From NCBI GenBank assembly GCA_046052065.1, contig JBJOND010000038.1, forward strand, positions 1 through 22,883: a stretch of DNA of 22,883 nt. Direction: 5' to 3'. Origin of the DNA: CAINEC01 sp046052065. Lineage in GTDB: Bacteria > Bacteroidota > Bacteroidia > AKYH767-A > OLB10. Position numbers and translations under genes: made by a program. The notes beneath the pieces are model-generated. The model saw nothing but the letters and a program-made list of their open reading frames with translations. It ran no database searches and had not been told where the DNA came from. Below, piece after piece: positions 16,622 to 22,287 of this stretch (its first letter is position 1; each line of letters opens with the position of its first letter).

Positions 16622-17866
16622 ATGAAAAATAAAATAATACTATTAGCAGCTGCTTGCTTCACATTGAATGTAGCTGTTGCACAAAATGTACATCACGACC
16701 AATTACAAGTACGTGAATACAAGCCTGGCTTTTATGATAAAGACATTATGAAAGGCATTGAGCAATTTGAATCATCGAAGAAAGAAGCGCAACGCAAACC
16801 AAGTTATAAAATTGATGTCACTAAAATTGGATACTATCCGAAGTCGGTTGATGAGTTTACAACATGGTGGAAAAACAATCCGATTTCACAGGGAAATACA
16901 GGAACATGCTGGTCGTTTTCAAGTACCTCTTATTTTGAAACAGAAGTATATCGTTTAACAAAAAAGCAAGTTAAGATTTCTGAAATCTATACAGCTTATT
17001 GGGAATATGTGGAGAAAGCAAAGCGTTTTGTTTCAGAGCGTGGCAATAGTAATTTCGATGAAGGTTCAGAAGGAAATGCAGTAACAAGAATTTACAAGAC
17101 TTACGGCGCTGTGCCTTTAGAAAGCTATACTGGATTACTTCCAGGACAAACCTATCATAACCATGCACCAATGGTAGAAGAGATGAGAGCCTATTTACAA
17201 GGCGTGAAAGCAGCGAATGCTTGGAATGAAGACGAAGTGATTGCAACGATAAAGAGCATCATGAATCATTATATCGGTGTGCCTCCAACAAAGGTGAAAG
17301 TTGATGGTAAAGAATACACGCCTTTGCAATACCTAAATGACTATTGCAAATTGAACATGAATGACTATGTGGACATTACATCATTGGGTAATAAACCTTA
17401 TTGGAAGAAAGTAGAATATGAAGTACCTGATAACTGGTGGCATGATAGCTCGTATTACAACGTTCCGTTAGATGATTACATGACGATTGTGCGCAATACC
17501 ATGCGTAAAGGATATACGGTGTTAATTGGTGGTGATGTTTCTGAAACAGGATTTGATGCATGGAGCCAAGTTGCAATGGTGCCTACATACGATATTCCTT
17601 CTGCATATATTGATGAGAACGCGCGTATCATGCGTTTTATGAATGGAAGCACAACGGATGATCATGGTATGCACATGGTGGGTTATTTAGAGAAAGACGG
17701 AAAAGATTGGTATTTGATTAAAGACTCTGGCGCAGGATCAAGAAATTGCGGAAAAGAAAGCAAAAACTTCGGATACTATTTCATGCACGAAGACTATGTG
17801 AAGTTGAAAATTATGGACATCATGGTTCATAAAGATATGGTGCAAGACATCTTAAAGAAATTTTAA
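16622..17866 (+). CDS. exported papain-like C1 peptidase (bleomycin hydrolase/PepC-like)
   Basis: A 414-residue cysteine peptidase. I use ATG-16622, one base after the hutH stop. A longer frame from a TTG at 16577 lies inside hutH and would hide an excellent signal peptide (MKNKIILLAAACF to VAVA-Q, cut near residue 20). The active site is Gln90 and Cys96 in QGNTGTCWSFS, with His348 in DDHGMHMVGY. The third position is unusual: papain-type enzymes have K-N-S-W-G, while this protein has K-D-S-G-A, so Asp368 replaces Asn and the shielding Trp is lost. The domain order resembles C1B aminopeptidases, with a large insert between the Cys and His halves. Export suggests a periplasmic or surface role rather than the cytoplasmic role of PepC. 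A terminator follows at once. Confidence 0.86.
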   Translation: MKNKIILLAAACFTLNVAVAQNVHHDQLQVREYKPGFYDKDIMKGIEQFESSKKEAQRKPSYKIDVTKIGYYPKSVDEFTTWWKNNPISQGNTGTCWSFSSTSYFETEVYRLTKKQVKISEIYTAYWEYVEKAKRFVSERGNSNFDEGSEGNAVTRIYKTYGAVPLESYTGLLPGQTYHNHAPMVEEMRAYLQGVKAANAWNEDEVIATIKSIMNHYIGVPPTKVKVDGKEYTPLQYLNDYCKLNMNDYVDITSLGNKPYWKKVEYEVPDNWWHDSSYYNVPLDDYMTIVRNTMRKGYTVLIGGDVSETGFDAWSQVAMVPTYDIPSAYIDENARIMRFMNGSTTDDHGMHMVGYLEKDGKDWYLIKDSGAGSRNCGKESKNFGYYFMHEDYVKLKIMDIMVHKDMVQDILKKF

Positions 17867-17875
17867 TAATTGATA

Positions 17876-17905
17876 AGAGGGGCGGAGGATTATCTGCCCC
17901 TTTTT
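17876..17905 (+). terminator. intrinsic terminator of the ettA-hisS-hutH-peptidase operon
   Basis: A 9-base stem, AGGGGCGGA (17878-17886) with TCTGCCCCT (17893-17901), has one G-U pair and a loop of GGATTA. It is followed by a T run to 17905. A/G bases before the stem can pair with the first Ts. It starts about 10 bases after the peptidase stop and is by far the strongest hairpin in the window. Confidence 0.9.
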
Positions 17906-18010
17906 ATTGAATAGAAAAGCTGTGGCTAAAATCAAAACAAGATTTGCTCAAGAGTGTTACTAATGTAATGGTTTGAGAACATCCATTGCATCTTTACTGA
18001 TAAATTCAAC

Positions 18011-18550
18011 ATGATAAAAAAACTAATTTATTCCATACTTAAAAAAGTAATGAAATCAACTACTCAAAAAAACAGCAATCAGGTAAGTCCTGCAACCAGC
18101 ATTTTTAATATTGAAGTAAAAGATATTGCAGGCAACACTACTTCGCTTGAAAAGTATAAGGGCAAGAAAATTATCATTGTTAATGTGGCTTCTGCCTGTG
18201 GTTATACCCCGCAATATGCAGAATTGCAAAAATTGTATGAGCAGCAGAATGGCAATGTGGTTATTCTTGGCTTTCCTTGTAACGACTTTGGTGCACAGGA
18301 GCAAGCGGATGAAAGTACAATACAGAACTTCTGCTCGATTAATTACGGGGTGACGTTCCCGTTATACAGTAAGGTAAATATTAAATCAAGTCCAATAAAC
18401 CCTATTTACGAATGGCTATCGAAGCCCGCACTCAACGGCTGGAACGCACAATTGCCCGACTGGAATTTTTGTAAATATGTGATTGATGAAGAGGGGATGT
18501 TAGCAGGGTTTTACAGTTCAGCTGTTCAGCCGAATGATTTATTAAATTAG
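18011..18550 (+). CDS. glutathione/thioredoxin peroxidase family protein
   Basis: A 179-residue peroxidase of the GPx family, reducing hydrogen or lipid peroxides. The catalytic residues are present: peroxidatic Cys63 in ASACGYTPQY, Gln97 in FGAQE, and Trp151-Asn152 in DWNF. Cys90 in FPCNDFG is the usual second cysteine. Most bacterial members without selenocysteine are reduced by thioredoxin rather than glutathione, and that is likely here. The N-terminal 20 residues (MIKKLIYSILKKVMK) are basic and amphipathic and extend beyond the normal family length. An internal ATG at 18050 would give a standard cytoplasmic form of 166 residues, so the true start is uncertain. It stands alone between two terminator-like hairpins. 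Confidence 0.9.
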   Translation: MIKKLIYSILKKVMKSTTQKNSNQVSPATSIFNIEVKDIAGNTTSLEKYKGKKIIIVNVASACGYTPQYAELQKLYEQQNGNVVILGFPCNDFGAQEQADESTIQNFCSINYGVTFPLYSKVNIKSSPINPIYEWLSKPALNGWNAQLPDWNFCKYVIDEEGMLAGFYSSAVQPNDLLN

Positions 18551-18566
18551 ATTTAAGGTCTTGTCT

Positions 18567-18598
18567 GAAAGCATTTTTTGAATAACAGCTTTCTTTTT
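18567..18598 (+). terminator. possible terminator after the peroxidase gene
   Basis: GAAAGC (18567-18572) pairs with GCTTTC (18588-18593) across a 15-base loop and is followed by five Ts (18594-18598). The stem is only six pairs, so this is a modest candidate. Its position 16 bases after the stop codon supports it. Confidence 0.4.
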
Positions 18599-18618
18599 AG
18601 TTTGTTGGAGTAAGTTTT

Positions 18619-18626
18619 TATATTTG
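18619..18626 (+). promoter_or_regulatory. -7-like element in the 244-base gap before the lipoprotein gene
   Basis: TATATTTG matches TAnnTTTG. The nearest TTTG (18601-18604) is 14 bases upstream, shorter than the usual 17-23. The gene start is 168 bases further on, so a long leader would be needed. I see nothing else supportable in 18551-18794 apart from the hairpin at 18567-18598. Confidence 0.25.
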
Positions 18627-18794
18627 AAACATGCTTAATAAATGTCCAATTATACATTTAAATGCAAACATGGGTAGAAGTATTTGGCTAGTAAAAGGTT
18701 TTTTAGATATTTTTATATAGCTACAAAAACGATTAAGTTTTCTGAAAAAATGAAAGCAGGTAATTGTCTAAACAAATTTTAAATTAATAACCAA

Positions 18795-19487
18795 ATGTCA
18801 AGAACCCCTTTATCATTCCTAATTGCTATTTCTTTATTTTCTTGCAACACAAATATGGATAGTAAAAAGGAAATCAATGGAGATGATTTCAATTCATCTA
18901 CTGAACAGGTTCAAGGATTTAAATACAACAAAAATTACATCAATCCATTAGTTGTTTATTCATTCTTCCCTTGGGATTCTGATCCATTTCAATACTGGCA
19001 AGAAATCGACTTAACTGCTTCTGATGACGCCAATCGATTTTACATTGATGGGGAATTAAAAATCGAAACTGAAAATATTCATAATTGCCCACGAATCATT
19101 TATGTTCCTAGTAATAACGAAAATCCAGGTCTAGGTTTTAGTGAGTTTTCTTATACTTATCTCGGTCGTCTAAATAATGGAGTTGAACTAATTCACTATT
19201 TTGAAGATACAGAAGGTTCTGCCAACTACAATGGTTTGATTGGTTTTACATTTTCAAAACGTACGGTTGCAGGAGACACCATCAAACATATTTTTATGCG
19301 AGAAGAAAAATCATATTCGCTACAGCAATATTGCAAATTTGAGCTTGATAAAGAAAACAACCGAGTGCTAGTGAGACCAATTGATAATATGCCACAAGCT
19401 GATTTTTCTGATATGCCCAAAATTCCTTTTTATGTAAATTTTCCGAAAGAAGCAACCGAGGCCTTGAAGGAGTCTTTAAAGGACTAG
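18795..19487 (+). CDS. lipoprotein of unknown function
   Basis: A 230-residue predicted lipoprotein. The N-terminus SRTPLSFLIAISLFSC ends in a lipobox with Cys17, so it is probably anchored in the inner or outer membrane. No strong acidic export signal follows directly (CNTNMDSKKE). The mature part is soluble and rich in Tyr, Phe and Asn. Segments such as FSEFSYTYLGRLNNGVEL, DTIKHIFMREE and NRVLVRPID suggest beta strands. I recognise no named domain. It is not clearly in an operon with its neighbours: 244 bases lie upstream and 159 downstream. Confidence 0.7.
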   Translation: MSRTPLSFLIAISLFSCNTNMDSKKEINGDDFNSSTEQVQGFKYNKNYINPLVVYSFFPWDSDPFQYWQEIDLTASDDANRFYIDGELKIETENIHNCPRIIYVPSNNENPGLGFSEFSYTYLGRLNNGVELIHYFEDTEGSANYNGLIGFTFSKRTVAGDTIKHIFMREEKSYSLQQYCKFELDKENNRVLVRPIDNMPQADFSDMPKIPFYVNFPKEATEALKESLKD

Positions 19488-19610
19488 AGCCGCCTATTCA
19501 AGTTAGGTAGCTTAAAATTATGCTGGTTGTAATCTCTTATACCAACTTTGTTTTTTATCAATAGTTAGAATAAGAAAAATAATTATAATTCATATTGCAG
19601 GCTATCGGAA

Positions 19611-19631
19611 TAAATTTGTAAATTCGTAAAT
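19611..19631 (+). promoter_or_regulatory. -7 element and direct repeat upstream of the toxin-antitoxin pair
   Basis: TAAATTTG at 19611-19618 matches TAnnTTTG and ends 28 bases before the antitoxin ATG. Overlapping its end are two GTAAAT copies at 19618-19623 and 19626-19631, eight bases apart. They could be an operator for antitoxin autoregulation (inference). A purine-rich AAGAGG at 19633-19638, eight bases before the ATG, is an unusually good Shine-Dalgarno for this phylum. No correctly spaced -33 box is visible. Confidence 0.4.
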
Positions 19632-19646
19632 CAAGAGGTTCATAAC

Positions 19647-19883
19647 ATGACTGTAATACAATTAAAAAAACTTTTAGTAAATAGAATATCTGAAATTAAC
19701 GATGTTTCTTTTCTCAAGGCTATTAAGACTATTCTTGATTCTAAAACAGACGCTGATGTAATATTATTGACAGACGATCAAAGGAAGGAAATCATGCAGT
19801 CGAAGAAAGAAATACAAAAAGGGCTGTATATAGAACAAGCGGAACTAGATAAGAAAGTGGCAAAATGGGCAAGCGCAAAATAA
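19647..19883 (+). CDS. type II antitoxin, RelB/ParD-like
   Basis: A 78-residue, highly charged protein, mostly helical and Lys-rich, placed just before a RelE/ParE-type toxin gene and overlapping it by 19 bases. An N-terminal helical part (TVIQLKKLLVNRISEINDVSFLKAIKTIL) is followed by LLTDDQRKEIMQSKKEIQKG. This resembles the short addiction-module antitoxins often annotated RelB in Bacteroidota. The N-terminal half would bind DNA or dimerise, and the C-terminal helix would wrap and neutralise the toxin (family knowledge). I cannot identify a specific DNA-binding fold by eye. Confidence 0.72.
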   Translation: MTVIQLKKLLVNRISEINDVSFLKAIKTILDSKTDADVILLTDDQRKEIMQSKKEIQKGLYIEQAELDKKVAKWASAK

Positions 19884-20164
19884 TATGGTCACCCAAAGCA
19901 ACGAACAAACTACTTGATATTTTAGAGTTCTATAAGCATAGAAATAAAAGCAAGAACTATTCGCTTAAATTATACAAAAAGATAAATGATGAAGTTGCAA
20001 TCCTTAAAAAGCAACCTGAGATTGGAATTAAAACAGAAATTGAATCTGTTCGAGGATTGATTATTTTAAATTTTATTTTGTTTTATGAATATAACCAAGA
20101 GCAAATAATAATTCATACACTTTGGGATAGCAGACAAGATCCAGTCAATTTGAAAATAAAATAA
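19865..20164 (+). CDS. RelE/ParE-family toxin
   Basis: A 99-residue basic protein with the RelE/ParE order. A first strand and helix run WSPKATNKLLDILEFYKHR, followed by a second helix with KLYKKINDEVAILKKQPEIG, then strands RGLIILNFILFYEYNQEQIIIHTLWD and a SRQDP end. The L-x-x-x-P-x-x-G pattern before the strands and the closing R-Q-D-P are typical of ParE-like proteins. Family members either cut ribosome-bound mRNA or poison DNA gyrase, and the sequence does not decide which. The ATG lies inside the end of the antitoxin gene (19-base overlap), giving coupled translation. Its stop codon lies within the short repeated segment that precedes the truncated gene at 20169. Confidence 0.8.
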   Translation: MGKRKIIWSPKATNKLLDILEFYKHRNKSKNYSLKLYKKINDEVAILKKQPEIGIKTEIESVRGLIILNFILFYEYNQEQIIIHTLWDSRQDPVNLKIK

Positions 20165-20231
20165 CACTATGAAAATTATTCGCAATATTGTTGGTGTCAT
20201 TGCAGGAGTACTGATTGGCTCTTATGTAAAT
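20159..20231 (+). repeat. direct repeat, copy A (duplicated 5' gene end)
   Basis: This 73-base segment covers 10 bases before an ATG plus 21 codons. It matches 20913-20985 with seven mismatches by my count and no gaps. Five of the six coding differences are silent third-position changes. Weak similarity continues without gaps to about 20243. Confidence 0.9.
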
Positions 20232-20270
20232 AGGTGTGTTGTTGAGCTAGGGGCTATTTTTCTAGGTTAG
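20169..20270 (+). pseudogene. truncated copy of the small membrane-protein gene at 20923
   Basis: It reads MKIIRNIVGVIAGVLIGSYV then N-R-C-V-V-E-L-G-A-I-F-L-G and stops at TAG 20268-20270, a 33-codon frame. The first 21 codons encode the same protein as the start of the intact 139-residue gene, with one Val/Ile change. Codons 22-31 still show scattered matches (V25, G28, F31), and then all similarity ends. It therefore lacks the last three membrane segments of the full protein. It begins four bases after the toxin stop. It could encode a 33-residue single-span peptide, but a remnant is the simpler reading. Confidence 0.8.
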
Positions 20271-20272
20271 CT

Positions 20273-20303
20273 TTTGGCCATTCAATTCGATTTTGTAACT
20301 TTG
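20273..20303 (+). promoter_or_regulatory. near-consensus promoter of the DUF4160-DUF2442 cassette
   Basis: TTTG at 20273-20276, a 19-base spacer, and TAACTTTG at 20296-20303 fully match the Bacteroidota primary sigma consensus. The box ends 16 bases before the ATG at 20320. This is the best promoter match in the window. It shows that the cassette is transcribed independently of the toxin-antitoxin pair. Confidence 0.7.
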
Positions 20304-20319
20304 ATTAAATCATATTGGA

Positions 20320-20625
20320 ATGCCTAAAATATTTGAATATCTTGGAATATTAGTCTTCTTTTATTCTAATGAACATGAGCCAATTCATGTGCATGGGAAA
20401 TATAATGGATTAGAAAGTAAAGCCGAGTTTTATATTGTTAATGGAGAAATTGTTGAGATAAAGATTAAGCTTGTAAAAGGATGTAGGCCATTAACTGGAA
20501 GTAAGTTAAAAGATTTTGAGGTGTTTCTCGAAAAGTACGCAGACAAAATAGTTGAGAAGTGGATAGACTATTTCGTATATCACAAGAATATTGAATTTGA
20601 AAAAATAAATACAAAAATCAAATGA
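20320..20625 (+). CDS. DUF4160 protein
   Basis: A 101-residue soluble protein of the DUF4160 type. The family signature is the early histidine cluster NEHEPIHVHGKYNG, with His19, His23 and His25, which could bind a metal ion or act in catalysis. A charged beta region (AEFYIVNGEIVEIKIKLVKGCRPLTGS) and a C-terminal helix with DFEVFLEKYADKIVEKWIDYF follow. DUF4160 genes commonly lie directly beside DUF2442 genes, as here (stop and start overlap as ATGA), and such pairs are suspected toxin-antitoxin or other small two-part modules. The biochemical activity is unknown to me. Confidence 0.82.
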   Translation: MPKIFEYLGILVFFYSNEHEPIHVHGKYNGLESKAEFYIVNGEIVEIKIKLVKGCRPLTGSKLKDFEVFLEKYADKIVEKWIDYFVYHKNIEFEKINTKIK

Positions 20626-20900
20626 GAATAGTTGAAGATTATAATGAAGTTCAAGTCGATTTAATCGAAATCAATTCTGCGGTTTATATAGGAGACTACG
20701 CAATAAGGATATTTTTTAATGATGGTGCTTGTAAATTAGTTGACTTTAAATCATTTCTCGAAAATTCTTCACATCCGTCAATCAAAAAGTATTTAGATGA
20801 ATCTAAATTCAAGGAGTTTTTAATTGTGGATGGTAATTTAAATTGGAATGATTATGATTTAATATTTCCAATAGCAGATCTTTATCAAGGAGTCATTTAG
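20622..20900 (+). CDS. DUF2442 protein
   Basis: A 92-residue protein of the DUF2442 type. The pattern is AIRIFFNDGACKLVDFKSFLE, then KKYLDESKFKEFLIVDGNLNWNDYDLIFPIADLY. The 'strand-DG-strand-D-F' block and the closing 'W..YDL.F...LY' block mark the family. It overlaps the upstream DUF4160 gene by four bases (ATGA), so the pair is co-translated. Some relatives carry an attached helix-turn-helix, but none is visible here. By gene-order analogy it may be the partner or neutralising half of the pair (inference). It ends 22 bases before the intact membrane-protein gene. Confidence 0.8.
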   Translation: MRIVEDYNEVQVDLIEINSAVYIGDYAIRIFFNDGACKLVDFKSFLENSSHPSIKKYLDESKFKEFLIVDGNLNWNDYDLIFPIADLYQGVI

Positions 20901-20912
20901 TCTTTAATTCTT

Positions 20913-20985
20913 AAATAACTCTATGAAAATTATTCGCAATATAATTGGTGTGATTGCAGGAGTGCTGATTGGCTCTTATGTGAAC
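20913..20985 (+). repeat. direct repeat, copy B (5' end of intact gene)
   Basis: This is the partner of the 20159-20231 segment. It covers the last 10 bases before the ATG at 20923 and the first 21 codons. The two copies lie 754 bases apart, with the DUF4160-DUF2442 cassette and its promoter between them. Confidence 0.9.
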
Positions 20986-21342
20986 ATGTTTATCGTTAGT
21001 ATAGGACCAACATTTTTCCCTTTACCAGAGGGAGTAAACATCACAACCGAAGAAGGATTAAAAGCAGGAATGTTCTTGATGCAACCCGAGCATTTCATCG
21101 CTCCGTTTTTGGCGCATGCAATCGGAACGCTAGTCGCTACTTTTATAGCAGCACTCATTGCAGTTAGTAGGAGAGAAATTATTACCAAAGTTATTTCATT
21201 GCTTTATTTAGCCGGTGGTGCTTACATGGTTGCTATACTTCCATCTCCAATGTGGTTTAACTTACTCGATTTAATTATGGCTTATATACCGATGGGAATG
21301 TTAGGCTATTGGTTAACGACGAGGTTTGTGCCGGAGGGGTAG
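20923..21342 (+). CDS. small four-span membrane protein
   Basis: A 139-residue hydrophobic protein with four likely membrane segments at about 6-30, 58-81, 88-105 and 112-134. Segments 1 and 2 are separated by an extramembrane loop with FFPLPEGVNITTEEGLKAGM. The PLPEGV...T.EGLKA motif and PEHFIAPFLAHAIGTL resemble an uncharacterised membrane family common in Bacteroidota. I cannot name a function. It has no clear promoter of its own and may be read from the cassette upstream. A truncated copy of its 5' end lies at 20169. Confidence 0.78.
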   Translation: MKIIRNIIGVIAGVLIGSYVNMFIVSIGPTFFPLPEGVNITTEEGLKAGMFLMQPEHFIAPFLAHAIGTLVATFIAALIAVSRREIITKVISLLYLAGGAYMVAILPSPMWFNLLDLIMAYIPMGMLGYWLTTRFVPEG

Positions 21343-21451
21343 GTTTAAGAGGTAATTTAACATTGTATTTTGTTTTTAAGAAGTAGCAAATAAAAAACTA
21401 ACCTTTCGGGTATTGCTGATTGATTAAAATTCTATACTTTAGTAGACCAAT

Positions 21452-21459
21452 TATGTTTG
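21452..21459 (+). promoter_or_regulatory. -7-like element upstream of the coiled-coil/large-protein pair
   Basis: TATGTTTG matches TAnnTTTG, 111 bases before the ATG at 21571. It overlaps one arm of a 7-base inverted repeat, CCAATTA (21447-21453) and TAATTGG (21473-21479), which could be an operator but is short and AT-rich. No TTG lies at the normal distance. I see nothing else supportable in 21343-21570. Confidence 0.3.
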
Positions 21460-21570
21460 TAATCATGCTGTCTAATTGGATATATTTTATTTTTATGTCA
21501 CATAACAGTATGAAAAATATAGCTGAATACGAACATATTATTAATAGTATAAAAATAAATTATAAGTAAA

Positions 21571-22287
21571 ATGGAAATAGCAATTTTAATCCTTATCATT
21601 GTTTCAGTAATACTACTGAGCATCGTGACATTTTTTAGTTTCCAAATTTGGGTTCAAACCAAAGAGGCTAAACTTCAACTTGCAAACCATCATCAAGATA
21701 TTCAGAAAGGCTTTTCGAACGCTGATAACAACATGACGGCGCTGAATCTTCAACTTGCAAACCATCATCAGGAAATTTTGAAAGGATTTTCAAATTCTGA
21801 TAACAATCTTAAAACACTTAATCTTCAACTTATTGATAGTATTGGGATAGAGTACAAAGGACTAGTTAATTCGATTCTTCAATTGAAGGAAGAAGTAGGA
21901 GAGTTAGGAAATGAAATCAAGGATGTTAAATCGGAAATTTTAAAGAATATGGATAGCTATTCACAAAAATCTGAAGGTAAAATTTCTGATGGATTAGAGT
22001 CTGTAAAAATAAAAACAAATTCAACAATTGAAGGTCTTTCTGATAGTGTCAAAATATTTAAGGATAATATTGATTCTAGAATAAAAGAGCTTGACAGCAC
22101 CATTTCAGAAAAGCTAGTTAATGATTTAACTCATTTGACAAGTGTTTACACGAAAAGTATCAAAGAGGAACAATCAAAAGTTTTAGACAAGTTTGAGCAG
22201 ACTAGTAAAGAAATAAACAAAAAGCAAAGTGAAATTCTCAAAGCAATAACGGAACCTTTGAAAATTAATCTGAATAATAATGATTAA
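21571..22287 (+). CDS. membrane-anchored coiled-coil protein
   Basis: A 238-residue protein with one N-terminal membrane span (about residues 3-24, ILILIIVSVILLSIVTFF). The following stretch is hydrophilic and predicted helical, and runs to the end. Residues 35-84 are two copies of a 25-residue unit (LQLANHHQ.I.KGFSN.DNN...LN), with a third partial copy from 85. Residues about 100-230 have spaced Leu/Ile/Val positions and many Lys/Glu, as in a coiled coil or tail. This layout resembles the N-terminal anchor and coil of RmuC or the tail of ZorA-like proteins, but no nuclease or motor domain is present, so it is not either. It overlaps the next gene by eight bases (ATGATTAA), so the two products probably work together. 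Confidence 0.75.
   Translation: MEIAILILIIVSVILLSIVTFFSFQIWVQTKEAKLQLANHHQDIQKGFSNADNNMTALNLQLANHHQEILKGFSNSDNNLKTLNLQLIDSIGIEYKGLVNSILQLKEEVGELGNEIKDVKSEILKNMDSYSQKSEGKISDGLESVKIKTNSTIEGLSDSVKIFKDNIDSRIKELDSTISEKLVNDLTHLTSVYTKSIKEEQSKVLDKFEQTSKEINKKQSEILKAITEPLKINLNNND
21673..21865 (+). repeat. 75-base in-frame tandem repeat (2.5 copies)
   Basis: Units are at 21673-21747 and 21748-21822, and a decayed partial unit starts at 21823. Each full unit encodes 25 residues beginning LQLANHH. The start of the unit is nearly identical in the first two copies, and the rest differs at many third positions. The multiple-of-three length and coding position show repeat expansion inside a helical tail. Confidence 0.85.

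Noticed and set aside
19488..19520. Inverted repeat CCTA/TAGG after the lipoprotein stop as a terminator
   Set aside because: The stem is only four bases with no T run.
21673..21865. CRISPR-like repeats
   Set aside because: Units are 75 bases, adjacent, in frame and coding, with no spacers.
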